Origin: Streptomyces sp. Act143
GTDB taxonomy: Bacteria; Actinomycetota; Actinomycetes; Streptomycetales; Streptomycetaceae
Assembly (NCBI RefSeq): GCF_003143935.1
Contig: NZ_QFRX01000001.1
Span: 2,143,587-2,207,586 of the forward strand
Direction: 5' to 3'
Length of the DNA: 64,000 nucleotides
The notes under the pieces are model-generated. The model worked only from the letters and a program-made list of their open reading frames with translations. It was not told the origin of the DNA and searched no databases. Shown piece by piece: positions 17,893-30,057 of the stretch (position 1 is the first letter of the stretch; each line of letters opens with the position of its first letter). Position numbers and translations under genes: made by a program.

Positions 17893-18660
17893 ATGGTGGA
17901 GCTGAAGACAGATACATCGATCGACGCCATGTACGAGGCCGGACAGGTCGTCGGACGTGCCCTCACAGCCGTACGGAAAGCCGCCGACGTGGGCGTTTCC
18001 CTGCTGGAGCTGGACGAGGTGGCCCACGACGTGCTCCGGGAGGCGGGCGCTTCCTCGCCCTTCCTCGGCTACCGTCCGTCCTTCGCGCCGACCGCGTTCC
18101 CCGCCGTCCTCTGCGTCTCCGTGAACGACGCCATCGTGCACGGCATCCCGACCCGCTACCGGCTGCGCGACGGCGACCTCGTCTCCGCGGACTTCGGCGC
18201 CGAACTCGGCGGCTGGGTCGGCGACTCGGCGGTCAGCTTCACGGTCGGCACCCCGCGCGAGGCCGACCTCCGCCTGATCGCGGCGGCGGAGCGGGCCCTG
18301 GACGCCGGTATCGCGGCGGCCGTGGTCGGCAACCGCATCGGCGACATCGCGCACGCGATCGGCACGGTGTGCCGGTCCGCCGGTTACGGCATCCCGGACG
18401 GTTTCGGCGGGCACGGCATCGGCCGCCGTATGCACGAGGACCCGGGCGTCCCGAACGAGGGCCGCCCCGGCCGCGGCATGAAGCTGCGGCACGGCATGGT
18501 CCTGGCGATCGAGCCCATGGTGATCGGCGGCGGCACGGACGGCTACCACGCCGACAGTGACGGCTGGACCCTGCGCACGAACGACGGTTCCCGCGCGGCC
18601 CACGCCGAGCACACGGTGGCGATCACGGACGCGGGTCCACGCGTGCTGACCGCACGCTGA
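17893..18660 (+). CDS. map: Type I methionine aminopeptidase
   Basis: 255-residue metalloprotease that removes N-terminal Met from nascent proteins. The five metal ligands are in place: Asp in SADFGAELGGWVGDSA (both Asp), His in FGGHGIGRRMHEDP, Glu in LAIEPMVIGG and Glu in HAEHTVAITD. The substrate His lies in VNDAIVHGIPT. No ribosome binding site; the start appears leaderless. An extra Map gene is usual in Streptomyces, and pairing with an XRE regulator suggests this is a regulated, non-housekeeping copy. Confidence 0.94.
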   Translation: MVELKTDTSIDAMYEAGQVVGRALTAVRKAADVGVSLLELDEVAHDVLREAGASSPFLGYRPSFAPTAFPAVLCVSVNDAIVHGIPTRYRLRDGDLVSADFGAELGGWVGDSAVSFTVGTPREADLRLIAAAERALDAGIAAAVVGNRIGDIAHAIGTVCRSAGYGIPDGFGGHGIGRRMHEDPGVPNEGRPGRGMKLRHGMVLAIEPMVIGGGTDGYHADSDGWTLRTNDGSRAAHAEHTVAITDAGPRVLTAR

Positions 18661-18705
18661 GTTAACCTGCGTCTCTGATCATCGCGGGCTCGGGGAGGGG
18701 CGCAC

Positions 18706-19485
18706 GTGGGATTCAAGCGGCTGTTCGGCATCGGGGACCCGGACGAGGCGATCGAGGTCGACACGCAGATCCTGGGTCCGGTGTATCCGGGCGGGAACGT
18801 GAAGGGCGAGGTCGTCCTCAGGGGCGGATCACGCGACACGCCGGTGCGGAACATCTACCTGCGCGTGGCGGCCCGGTGCACGGCCTACGACGGCGAGGAG
18901 CGCGACTACAGCCTCGCCACCTGCGTCGCCACTCCCTCCCACTTCACCCTGGGCAAGGGCGAGGAGAAGCGGCTGACGTTCACGGAACGCCTCTCCTGGG
19001 AGACGCCGGTCAGCGAGCTCGGCGGCCAGGCCCTGGGCGTGGTGCTCACCGTGAAGAGCGAGCTCTATCGCGACTGGGACGACGACGGAACCGCCGTCGA
19101 CACCGACCTGCTGCATGTCTCGGCCCTGCCCCTGCACGAGGCGGTGCTGGACGCCTTCGCGGAGGAGGGCTACTACTGCGACTCCGCCTACGTCCAGGAC
19201 TCCTACGTCCCGAACACCGAGCAGCACCGGGGCTTCCACCAGTCCTTCGTCCTCACCGACCGCGCCCCCGGCCCCGGGCGGCCGGAGCAGCTGGAGGTCG
19301 TCTTCCAGACGAACGTCGTCGGGGCTCTGATCCATGTGCGGCGCGCCGCACCCGACGTACGGGACTGGAAGAGCAAGCCCCCGGCCCGCCGTTTCACCGC
19401 CGCCCACCACGAGGTCGGCACCGTCGACTGGCACCCGCAGGTGCGCAAGGTGCTGAGCGAGCTGGCGCTGTTGGGGGAGCACTGA
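18706..19485 (+). CDS. Spo0M-like sporulation-control / arrestin-fold protein
   Basis: 259 residues from a GTG after a strong GGGGAGGGG. It begins VGFKRLFGIGDPDEAIEVDT, the Spo0M opening, followed by beta-rich stretches (VYPGGNVKGEVVLRGGS, EEKRLTFTERLSWETPVSEL) of the arrestin-like fold. A long Spo0M C-terminal tail with Asp-rich TVDWHPQVRKVLSELALL is kept. Family members influence sporulation or cell-surface protein handling; the molecular activity is unknown. No membrane segment. Probably a single gene, 45 bp after map. Confidence 0.87.
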   Translation: MGFKRLFGIGDPDEAIEVDTQILGPVYPGGNVKGEVVLRGGSRDTPVRNIYLRVAARCTAYDGEERDYSLATCVATPSHFTLGKGEEKRLTFTERLSWETPVSELGGQALGVVLTVKSELYRDWDDDGTAVDTDLLHVSALPLHEAVLDAFAEEGYYCDSAYVQDSYVPNTEQHRGFHQSFVLTDRAPGPGRPEQLEVVFQTNVVGALIHVRRAAPDVRDWKSKPPARRFTAAHHEVGTVDWHPQVRKVLSELALLGEH

Positions 19486-19587
19486 CGGGAGGGTGCCACG
19501 GGCCGCTGAACCGGCTGCGAAGGCGCCGCTGAAAGTGCCCGGTCCCGCCGTCCGTGCGAAGGTGTTCTACGAACGCCCGCCCCAGGT

Positions 19588-19610
19588 GTAACCGGCTTCC
19601 AGTCGGTTAC
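19588..19610. promoter_or_regulatory. Inverted repeat upstream of clpC
   Basis: GTAACCG (19588-19594) and CGGTTAC (19604-19610) are exact reverse complements separated by 9 bases, 66 bp upstream of the clpC ATG. A second small palindrome, GTTC-TAC-GAAC, lies at 19564-19574. Neither matches the ClgR or HspR boxes as I know them. Regulatory use is inferred. Confidence 0.45.
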
Positions 19611-19676
19611 CCGGCTCCGGCACGTCGATCAGCGAGGGCGTCCCGGGCCTCGCAGGGACGCCGGATGGGAACGGCC

Positions 19677-22210
<2,534 letters not shown>

Positions 22211-22211
<1 letters not shown>

Positions 22212-22272
22212 GGCGCGGGGCTGTGCCGATGTGCGGCTACCGCCGCGCGGGCGCGACCAGCCCCCGCGCCCC
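22211..22272. terminator. Long-stem bidirectional terminator, dispersed Streptomyces-type repeat
   Basis: GGGCGCGGGGCTG (22211-22223) pairs with CAGCCCCCGCGCCC (from 22258, one bulged C). An inner GCGG/CCGC hairpin lies between. It separates convergent clpC and ggt. The sequence resembles a GGGGCGCGGGGctg...cagCCCC intergenic element that I recall as common in Streptomyces. Confidence 0.7.
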
Positions 22273-22280
22273 GGACACGA

Positions 22281-24089
22281 CTACGGAGCCGGCACGACCA
22301 CCTGCGCCGACCCGCCGCCCCGCCGCACGGTCTCGGCGGCCGCCAGCCACTTCCCACCCGGCAGCCGCTGCACCCCGGTGGCCGCCCCGATCTCGGCGTT
22401 CAAGCGGAACCCGTGCCCGATGGCCTCCAACCGGGTCCTCAAGTCGCTGTTGTAGAGCCCTGGTTCGAGCTCGGTGGTGGTCTGGTTCCGCTGGCTCGCC
22501 CGGGGTGCCGCGATCGCGTCGACCAGCGGCATCCCCCGGTCCAGGAACTGCGTCAGCGTCTGGAGCACGGTGGTGATGATGGTCGCGCCGCCCGGCGAAC
22601 CCAGCGCCACCACGGGCTTGTTGTGCCGGTCCAGCACGATCGTCGGCGAGATCGACGACCGCGGCCGTTTGCCCGGCCCCGGCAGGTTCGGGTCGTGCAC
22701 GGCCGGGCTGGCCGGAGCGAAGGAGAAGTCGGTCAGCTCGTTGTTGAGGATGAACCCGCGCCCGGGAACGGTGATCCCGCTCCCTCCCGTCTGCTCGATG
22801 GTGAGCGTGTAGGAGACGACGTTCCCCCACTTGTCGGCCACCGTCAGATGCGTGGTGTTCTCGCCCTCGTACGTCGTCGGTGCCGCCGTGCCGCCGGATG
22901 CGCAGGCCGCCGGATGCCGCGGATCACCGGGTGCCACCGGGCTGGTGAGCACCGCGTCGTCCTTGATGAGGCAGGCCCGCGAGTCGGCGTACGTCTGCGA
23001 CAGCAGTTCCTTCGTCGGTACGTCCTCGAAGGCGGGGTCGCCGACCCAGCGCCCGCGGTCCGCGAACGCGATCCGGCTGGCCTCGATGTAGCGGTGCAGG
23101 TACTGCACCTCGCTCGCCTTCGAAAGGTCGGTGTTCTCCAGGATGTTGAGGGCCTCGCCGACCGTGGTGCCGCCGGAGGAGGAGGGCGCGATGGAGTAGA
23201 CACCGAGGCCGCGGTAGGAGGTCTTCGTGGGCTTCTGGAGCTTGGCCGCGTAGGCCGCGAGGTCCTTCTCCGACAGGTCGCCCGGGCGGGCGTTCCAGCC
23301 CGAGGCGGGGTCCACGGGCGGGTGGTTCACGGTGTCGACGATGTCCTCGCCGAGATCGCCGCGGTAGATCGCGCCGACGCCCTTCTTGCCCAGCTCCTCG
23401 TAGGTGCGCGCGAGATCGGGGTTCTTGAAGGTGGAGCCGACGACCGGGAGGGCCCCGTCGGGCAGGAACAGCTTCGCCGTGTCGGGGAAGTAGCGGAAGC
23501 GGGCCTCGTTCAGGGCCGTCTGGGCGCGGAAGGTGTCGTCGACGGTGAAGCCGTCACGGGCGATCCGCTCGGCCGGCTTCAGGACCGTACCGAGCCGTCT
23601 GCTGCCCCACTTGTCCAGTGCGGTCGCCCAGGTGGCGGGCGTGCCCGGGGTGCCGACGCTCAGGCCGCTGCTCACCGCGTCGGCGAAGGCGAGGGGCCGG
23701 CCGTTCTCCAGGAACAGGTCGGCGTCGGCGGTCAGGGGGGCCGTCTCGCGTCCGTCGACGGTGTGCACCGTACGGGACTTGGCGTCGTAGTAGACGAAGT
23801 AGCCGCCCCCGCCGATGCCGGACGAGTAGGGCTCGGTGACGCCGAGCGCGGCGGCCGTGGCGACGGCGGCGTCGACGGCGTTGCCGCCCTTGCGGAGCAC
23901 CTCGATGCCGGCGGCGGAGGCGTCCGCGTCGACGCTGGCCACGGCGCCGCCGTAGCCGACGGCGACCGGCACCTTCGGGGGTGTCGGGGCGGGTGCTGTG
24001 GCGGCCGTCGGCGGCGCTGCCGCCCCCACCGACACCACGGCGGCCGAGACCGCCAGGACCGACAGTTTCCGCGCGACAGGACGACGCAT
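22281..24089 (-). CDS. ggt: Exported gamma-glutamyltransferase
   Basis: 602 residues from the ATG at 24089, chosen because GGAGG lies 6 bases upstream; a GTG at 24101 has no such site. The signal peptide (MRRPVARKLSVLAVSAAVVS) ends near an Ala-rich stretch. Family signature GGNAVDAAVATAAALGVTEP and the cleavage-site Thr in ENTTHLTVADKWGN are present, as are SSISPTIV and LGSPGGATI. It should hydrolyse or transfer gamma-glutamyl groups outside the membrane, for example from glutathione. It is larger and more canonical than the homologue at 0.8-2.6 kb. Confidence 0.93.
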   Translation of the reverse strand: MRRPVARKLSVLAVSAAVVSVGAAAPPTAATAPAPTPPKVPVAVGYGGAVASVDADASAAGIEVLRKGGNAVDAAVATAAALGVTEPYSSGIGGGGYFVYYDAKSRTVHTVDGRETAPLTADADLFLENGRPLAFADAVSSGLSVGTPGTPATWATALDKWGSRRLGTVLKPAERIARDGFTVDDTFRAQTALNEARFRYFPDTAKLFLPDGALPVVGSTFKNPDLARTYEELGKKGVGAIYRGDLGEDIVDTVNHPPVDPASGWNARPGDLSEKDLAAYAAKLQKPTKTSYRGLGVYSIAPSSSGGTTVGEALNILENTDLSKASEVQYLHRYIEASRIAFADRGRWVGDPAFEDVPTKELLSQTYADSRACLIKDDAVLTSPVAPGDPRHPAACASGGTAAPTTYEGENTTHLTVADKWGNVVSYTLTIEQTGGSGITVPGRGFILNNELTDFSFAPASPAVHDPNLPGPGKRPRSSISPTIVLDRHNKPVVALGSPGGATIITTVLQTLTQFLDRGMPLVDAIAAPRASQRNQTTTELEPGLYNSDLRTRLEAIGHGFRLNAEIGAATGVQRLPGGKWLAAAETVRRGGGSAQVVVPAP

Positions 24090-24208
24090 GCGCACCTCCA
24101 CTAAAAGGCCGTCCGCGCAGCCTATTGCAATGCCCCGCCCTCGTCAGGACCGCCGTGAACAGCCGTCCTCGAACACGGGTTTGCGTATCCCCGCTACCAT
24201 GCGCGCCC

Positions 24209-24967
24209 ATGAATGACGACGTGCGCAACATCGTCCTCGGCGTGCTGGCCGCCGGCATCAGTGCCGCGCTCGGCTGGCTGGCCCGGACCTATCTCTGGCG
24301 GCGGAAGCTCCGCCGCCAGCAGGCGTTCTTCGGGCTGCCGGACAACTCCGAGTCCCTGCTGGTGGTGAACCGGGGCGCGGCCGGCCCCGAGCTGACGGTG
24401 ATGCGCTACGACGTCTTCGCGCTCCTCGAACTCGCGGCCCTGATCAAGGACTGCAACGCCCACGCCCAGATAGTCCCGCACGACGCGGCCCGGCAGGGCT
24501 TCGGCGAGCGCACCGAGTTCTGCGTGGGCGGCCCGGCGTCGAACCGCCGGATGACGGCCCACCTCGCCTCACTGCTGCCCGGCGTGCGCGTCAACGTCGA
24601 CGCCGAGCCCGGCCCCGACCGGGGCGCCGTCCAGATCGGCACCGAGCGGTACCGCGTGGAGCCGGGCCGGACCGAGCACGTCCTGCTCGCCCGGCTCACC
24701 GTCGACCAGCCGCGGGACGCCCGGCCGGTGTTCCTCTTCTGCGGCCAGACCGCGATCACCAACCAGGCCGCGACCCGCTACCTCGCCCGCAACCACGAGC
24801 GGCTGAGCCGCAAGTACGGCAACAACTCCTTCGTGCTGCTGCTGAAGGTGGTCAACTCGGCGGCGTACGGTCCGGACGTCGTCGAACTCGTCGCGGACGT
24901 GACGCGAGCCGCGCAGACGGCCCTGCCGGCGCCGGCCGCTCCCCGCAACTCGCACCGCGCCTCCTGA
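24209..24967 (+). CDS. Membrane-anchored protein of unknown function
   Basis: 252 residues. One N-terminal membrane segment (NIVLGVLAAGISAALGWLA) is followed by a basic WRRKLRRQQ stretch, so the rest should be cytoplasmic. The body is soluble and mixed alpha/beta (SESLLVVNRGAAGPELTVMR, HVLLARLTVDQP, FVLLLKVVNSAAYGPD). The clause FCGQTAITNQAATRYLARNH suggests a conserved pocket. I do not recognise a family. Divergent from ggt by about 120 bp. The GC3 pattern fits a real gene. Confidence 0.72.
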   Translation: MNDDVRNIVLGVLAAGISAALGWLARTYLWRRKLRRQQAFFGLPDNSESLLVVNRGAAGPELTVMRYDVFALLELAALIKDCNAHAQIVPHDAARQGFGERTEFCVGGPASNRRMTAHLASLLPGVRVNVDAEPGPDRGAVQIGTERYRVEPGRTEHVLLARLTVDQPRDARPVFLFCGQTAITNQAATRYLARNHERLSRKYGNNSFVLLLKVVNSAAYGPDVVELVADVTRAAQTALPAPAAPRNSHRAS

Positions 24968-24989
24968 ATTCATTCACACCACACCAATC

Positions 24990-25044
24990 GTTACTCCCAC
25001 GTAACTTACCGACGGGTTACTTCCGGTAAACAGCCGAGGTTACC
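24990..25044. promoter_or_regulatory. Cluster of GTTAC/GTAAC repeats before the S15 hydrolase
   Basis: GTTAC (24990), GTAAC (25001), GTTAC (25016), GGTAAA (25025) and GGTTACC (25038-25044) occur within 55 bp. The first two form an inverted pair with a 6-base spacer. They lie 40-95 bp before the GTG start of the exported hydrolase, in an otherwise unusually AT-rich stretch. Confidence 0.45.
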
Positions 25045-25083
25045 GTCTGGTCACTTTGCACTGACACGAGTGAGGAGTGACCC

Positions 25084-26652
25084 GTGGGACACCATCGCAA
25101 GGCCCTGCGCACGACCGCCGTGGGCGCCGTCTCCGCGACCCTGATCGCCGGAAGCGCCCTCGGGTTCGCCCCGGCCGCCCAGGCCTCGACCGGCGGCATA
25201 CGGTTCGTCGACATCGCCGGTGACGGCGGCACCGTCCTCAAGGCGAACGTCATCACGCCCGCGGGCGCCGACAGCTCGCGCCGCTACCCGCTGATCGTGT
25301 TCCCCACGAGCTGGGGCCTGCCCCAGGCCGAATACCTGGCCCAGGCGCAGAAGCTCGCTAACTCCGGCTACATCGTGGTCAGTTACAACGTGCGCGGCTT
25401 CTGGCAGTCGGGCGGGCAGATAGAAGTCGCGGGCCCGCCCGACATAGCCGACGCCTCCAAGGTCATCGACTGGGCGCTCGCCAACACCCCCTCCGACGCG
25501 GCGCACATCGGCATGGGCGGCGTCTCGTACGGCGCCGGCATCAGCCTGCTCGCCGCCGCGCACGACCAGCGCGTCAAGGCGGTCGCCGCGCTCAGCGGCT
25601 GGGCCGACCTCATCGACTCGATCTACTCGGGCCGCACCCAGCACGTCCAGGCGGCCGGTCTGCTGGACGGCGCGAGCATCGTCACGGGCCGGCAGAGCGC
25701 CGAACTCCGGGACATCTTCGACCACTTCTACGCCTCCGACCTGTCCAGGGAACAGGACATGATCGATTGGGGAAAGAAACGTTCGGCCGCCACATATGTG
25801 GACCAGCTGAACAAGAACGGCGCGGCGGTCATGATGGCCAACGCCTGGGGCGACTCGGTCTTCCCGCCCAACCAGTACGCCGACTTCTACGAGAAGCTGA
25901 CCGGCCCCAAGAGACTGGAGTTCCGCCCCGGCGACCACGCGACCGCCGAGCTGACGGGCCTCTTCGGGCTCCCCAACGACGTGTGGACGGACACCGGGCG
26001 CTGGTTCGACCACTACCTCAAGGGCACGGACAACGGCATCAACCGCGAGCTGCCGGTCCAGCTCAAGTCCCGCTCCACCGGCGGCTACGAGGGCTACCCG
26101 GACTGGAAGTCGGTCGGCGCCACCACGAAGAAGCTCGCCCTGTCCGGCACGACCACGATCCACACCAACGTCGACTCCGGGGCGGACGGCGGTGTCGTCT
26201 TCCTGTCCAGCATCCTCGACCAGGTCGCCAAGCTCCCCCCGGTCGCCTCGATCCCGCTGCTCCCCCGCCGCTGGGCGGCCGTGTGGCAGTCGGCGAAGTA
26301 CACGACGGCCCAACAGGTGCGCGGCACCGCGAAGTTGCACACCACCGTCACGCCGACCAAAGAGAGCGGCACCCTCGTCGCCTACCTCTACGACGTGGGG
26401 CCGCTCGGCCTTGGCAGGCTGGTCTCCAACGCGCCGTACACCTTCCACGGACGGACGCCCGGCCGGCCGTTCGGCGTCGACCTGGAGCTGTACTCCACGG
26501 CCTACGACGTCCCGGCGGGACACCGGCTCGCCCTGGTCGTCGACACGGTCGACCCGCTCTACATCGAGCACAACCCGTCCGGCGCGCAGCTGACCTTCTC
26601 CTCGCCGGAGAACGACCCGTCGTACGTGTCGATTCCGCTCCGCGAGCAGTGA
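25084..26652 (+). CDS. Exported S15 / CocE-NonD family hydrolase
   Basis: 522 residues from a GTG with GAGGAG just upstream. The signal peptide (HHRKALRTTAVGAVSATLIA, ending near AAQAS) sends it out of the cell. The alpha/beta-hydrolase core has the nucleophile elbow GVSYGA, an oxyanion-side YNVRGFWQSGG and an Asp-His pair around WGDSVFPP and GDHATAEL. The C-terminal about 200 residues form the jelly-roll domain of X-Pro dipeptidyl-peptidases (RPFGVDLELYSTAYDVPAGH). It may act as a secreted peptidase or acyl esterase; which one cannot be told. Confidence 0.85.
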   Translation: MGHHRKALRTTAVGAVSATLIAGSALGFAPAAQASTGGIRFVDIAGDGGTVLKANVITPAGADSSRRYPLIVFPTSWGLPQAEYLAQAQKLANSGYIVVSYNVRGFWQSGGQIEVAGPPDIADASKVIDWALANTPSDAAHIGMGGVSYGAGISLLAAAHDQRVKAVAALSGWADLIDSIYSGRTQHVQAAGLLDGASIVTGRQSAELRDIFDHFYASDLSREQDMIDWGKKRSAATYVDQLNKNGAAVMMANAWGDSVFPPNQYADFYEKLTGPKRLEFRPGDHATAELTGLFGLPNDVWTDTGRWFDHYLKGTDNGINRELPVQLKSRSTGGYEGYPDWKSVGATTKKLALSGTTTIHTNVDSGADGGVVFLSSILDQVAKLPPVASIPLLPRRWAAVWQSAKYTTAQQVRGTAKLHTTVTPTKESGTLVAYLYDVGPLGLGRLVSNAPYTFHGRTPGRPFGVDLELYSTAYDVPAGHRLALVVDTVDPLYIEHNPSGAQLTFSSPENDPSYVSIPLREQ

Positions 26653-26788
26653 TCTCCGGCCGGCGCGCCGGGCGGGTATGGCTCTTGTGAGCTGCCGTCC
26701 CCCTGCGGTCTCGGGGCCGTGGGGGGTTCCCCACCGGGCAGCGGCGAGATCGCCGTCATCACAGGGATGAACGGCACATCGTAGTCGA

Positions 26789-26804
26789 GGGGCGGCGCCG
26801 CCCC
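26789..26804. terminator. Perfect GC palindrome between convergent genes
   Basis: GGGGCGGCGCCGCCCC is a perfect 16-bp palindrome one base past the stop of the leftward ABC ATPase gene. A second, CCGGCGCGCCGG (26660-26671), lies just after the S15 hydrolase stop. Each is placed to end one of the two convergent transcripts. Confidence 0.6.
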
Positions 26805-26805
26805 G

Positions 26806-27549
<744 letters not shown>

Positions 27550-27674
27550 GCCCAGCCCTACCCACTCTCAGCTGTGTCGCGGTTGCCGCAACCTATCCAG
27601 ACAACAGTGGGGTTAATACACGACACGCACTTTTCGGGCATTAGCCGTATTTACGCCCCACTTATGGGGAGCGG

Positions 27675-28082
27675 TCAGGCCTCCGCCACCTCGGCGTACA
27701 GCTGGGAGAGTTCGGGCACGCCGCTCGCCGCCCACTCGTGCCCCTCGGCGACCACGTCGAACTCCCGCCCGGAGGCGAGCCTGATCACCGGCTGGCCGTC
27801 GGACCGGATGCCCCAGCGGGCACCGGGTACGGTCCGCACGATCACCGTCCCGAGGTACAGCCCGGCGTCGTTGCCGAGCCACTCCAGCACCTCCGCGTCG
27901 TCCCGCCACCGCGGCACCAGCTGGTCGAGCTCCTCCAACGAGGCGACGGTGTCGTCCAGTTGGACACCGGACCGGGCCGCCTGATGGCGCAGCAGCTCAC
28001 ACTCGGCGAGGAGTTCGGCGATGCCCTCGGCGTCGTGCGCGCCGGGTTCCTCGCGCCGGTTGCCCAGAAAAGGGATCTTCAT
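27675..28082 (-). CDS. Small DUF6278-like protein of unknown function
   Basis: 135 residues, no signal peptide or membrane segment. Recognisable blocks are IAELLAECELLRHQAARSGV, PRWRDDAEVLEWLGNDAGLY and VIRLASGREFDVV, matching a Streptomyces family I recall as DUF6278. The pattern of a helical N-terminus and a beta-rich C-terminus suggests a small soluble domain. Role unknown. It is divergent from the SGNH hydrolase, about 170 bp apart. Confidence 0.75.
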   Translation of the reverse strand: MKIPFLGNRREEPGAHDAEGIAELLAECELLRHQAARSGVQLDDTVASLEELDQLVPRWRDDAEVLEWLGNDAGLYLGTVIVRTVPGARWGIRSDGQPVIRLASGREFDVVAEGHEWAASGVPELSQLYAEVAEA

Positions 28083-28253
28083 ACGCTCAGCGTGTCACTC
28101 GTACCGGCGTACGCACCACAGGCGCGCGGGCAGTCGATTCCGGGCGACTTCGCGCCGAGTTCGCGCATGGCGCGTTGACGCGCCCCCCGGGCCTCCCTAA
28201 CTTCGCCGTGCGTCGTGCGTCTCGTCCTGACCGGTCGTGAACGGGGGAACCAA

Positions 28254-30035
28254 GTGCGCCGAGGTGTCCGCAGGTCCGTCGTCGCCTTCGCCCTGTTCGC
28301 GGCGCTGACACCGGCCGGGCCGGTGCGGGCGGTGACGTCCGAGCCGACGGTGACGGTGCGCAGCGGGGTGGAACCGCAGCCGCTGGAGCGGCTCTTCGAC
28401 AACATCGCCGTCAGCGACGACGCCCGGCCGGGCGAGGCGGACTTCGACGGCGCCGGAGCCTCGCTGTCCGCGCGGGACCTGACGGCGGCGGGCTGGACGC
28501 CGGGCCGGACGCTGACCGTGCAGCGGGCGCCGCTGACGTGGCCGCGCCGGGCACCGGGCGAGCCGGACAACGTGCGCGCCGCCGGGCAGTCGGTGCGGAT
28601 GACCGGCCGCGGGGACGCCCTCGCCTTCCTGGTGGCGGGCACGACCGGCACAGAGGTCAGCGGCGCGGGAACGGTGTCGTACGCGAACGGCACGACCTCC
28701 TCGTACCGCCTGACCGCCCCCGACTGGCGGACCGGTCCACTCGCCACCAAGGCGGTGGCGCTGCCGCACGTGAACACGCCCGGCGGCCAACTCGCCGTGC
28801 GGGCACGGCTGTACGTGGTGACGGTGCCGGTCGTCCGCGGGCGCCGGGTCGCCTCGGTGCGGCTGCCCGACGCGCCGGGGCTGCATGTGTTCGCGGTGTC
28901 CGTGCGGGCCACCACACCGGGCTGGACGGGAAGTTGGGCCGCCGCGACGGGCGGGTATCCGGCGGTGGGGCCGTGGAGCGACCGTACGCTGCGGCTCGTC
29001 GTGCACAGTTCGGTGGGCGGGCCCCGGGTGCGGCTGCGGTTCGACAACACCTTCGCCTCCGCTCCGGTGCGGATCGGGAGCGTCACGGTGGCGGTCCGGG
29101 CGGCGGGCGCGGCGGCGCGGGACGTGCCGGTGGCGGTGGCCTTCCGGGGTGCGGCGGGTGTCGAAGTGGCCGCGGGGGCACAGGCGTTCAGCGATCCGCT
29201 CGACTTCGAGGTGCCCGCGGACAGCAGTCTGCTGGTGAGCTTCCACCTGCCGGGCACGGTGGCGGCGGCGCCCGTGCACCGGCTCGGGGTGCAGCGGTCG
29301 TACGTCAGTGAGCCGGGCGACCACGCGGCGGACGTCGCGGGAACCGCGTACACCACGGTCCTGACGAGCCGGCCGCTGCTGACCGGGGTGGACGTGGGCG
29401 GCGGGCCGGGGTCGGTGGTGCTGCTCGGGGACTCGATCACGGACTGGGAGAAGTCGACGGTCGACGCCGACCGGCGCTGGCCGGACGTGCTCGCCGACCG
29501 GCTGCTCGCCCAGGACGAGGTCCCGCACTACGGCGTGCTCAACCAGGGCATCTCCGCGAACCGCGTGGTCACCGACCGCTATCCCGGCGACGGCGTCTCC
29601 TCCGACACCGGCGGCGTGAGCGCCTTGCACCGGTTCGACCGGGACGTCCTCGCGCAGACCTCGGCGCGTACCGCGGTCGTCTTCCAGGGCGTCAACGACG
29701 TGCGGTGGGGCGCCTCGGCCGACGAGGTGATCGCCGGCCTGCGCGAACTCGCCGACCGCGGGCACGTGCGGGGGCTGCGGATGCTCGCGGCGACGATCCT
29801 GCCCTGCGAGGGCGAGGCGCGCTGCACGGCCGCCGCCGACGCCGAGCGGGTCCGGGTCAACGCCTGGATCCGGGACTCCGACGCCTTCGACGGCGTCCTC
29901 GACTTCGACGCCGTCGTACGGGACCCGGACCACCCGGCCCGGATGCTGCCCGCCTACGACAGCGGGGACCATCTGCATCCGGGCGACGCGGGCCTCGCCG
30001 CCCTCGCGGGGGCGGTGGACCTGACCCTGCTGTGA
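28254..30035 (+). CDS. Exported SGNH/GDSL hydrolase with N-terminal beta domain
   Basis: 593 residues from the GTG at 28254, preceded by GGGGGAA. A short signal peptide (VVAFALFAALTPAGPVRA) leads to a beta-rich N-terminal half (to about residue 370) that looks like a carbohydrate- or surface-binding module. The C-terminal 200 residues are an SGNH hydrolase: block I LLGDSITDWE, block II LNQGISANRV, block III FQGVNDVRWG and block V DHLHPGDAG with catalytic Asp and His. It probably deacylates a secreted lipid, peptidoglycan or polysaccharide. It ends two bases before the convergent exonuclease III gene. Confidence 0.87.
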   Translation: MRRGVRRSVVAFALFAALTPAGPVRAVTSEPTVTVRSGVEPQPLERLFDNIAVSDDARPGEADFDGAGASLSARDLTAAGWTPGRTLTVQRAPLTWPRRAPGEPDNVRAAGQSVRMTGRGDALAFLVAGTTGTEVSGAGTVSYANGTTSSYRLTAPDWRTGPLATKAVALPHVNTPGGQLAVRARLYVVTVPVVRGRRVASVRLPDAPGLHVFAVSVRATTPGWTGSWAAATGGYPAVGPWSDRTLRLVVHSSVGGPRVRLRFDNTFASAPVRIGSVTVAVRAAGAAARDVPVAVAFRGAAGVEVAAGAQAFSDPLDFEVPADSSLLVSFHLPGTVAAAPVHRLGVQRSYVSEPGDHAADVAGTAYTTVLTSRPLLTGVDVGGGPGSVVLLGDSITDWEKSTVDADRRWPDVLADRLLAQDEVPHYGVLNQGISANRVVTDRYPGDGVSSDTGGVSALHRFDRDVLAQTSARTAVVFQGVNDVRWGASADEVIAGLRELADRGHVRGLRMLAATILPCEGEARCTAAADAERVRVNAWIRDSDAFDGVLDFDAVVRDPDHPARMLPAYDSGDHLHPGDAGLAALAGAVDLTLL

Positions 30036-30057
30036 GCTACGGGACGTCCAGGTCCAC
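30015..30057. terminator. Inverted repeat across the overlapping 3' ends
   Basis: GTGGACCTG (30015-30023) and CAGGTCCAC (30049-30057) are exact reverse complements lying inside the last codons of the convergent SGNH hydrolase and exonuclease III genes. The stop codons are in the loop. This may end both transcripts while being constrained by two proteins (VDL... on both strands). Confidence 0.5.

Noticed and set aside
17609..18660. XRE-map pair as a toxin-antitoxin module
   Set aside because: Map is a complete essential-type enzyme with all metal ligands, not a toxin fold; regulator-target pairing explains the arrangement.
25055..25061. TTTGCAC before the S15 hydrolase, like one arm of the island palindrome
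   Set aside because: No matching right arm (GACACGA follows), so it is a chance half-site.
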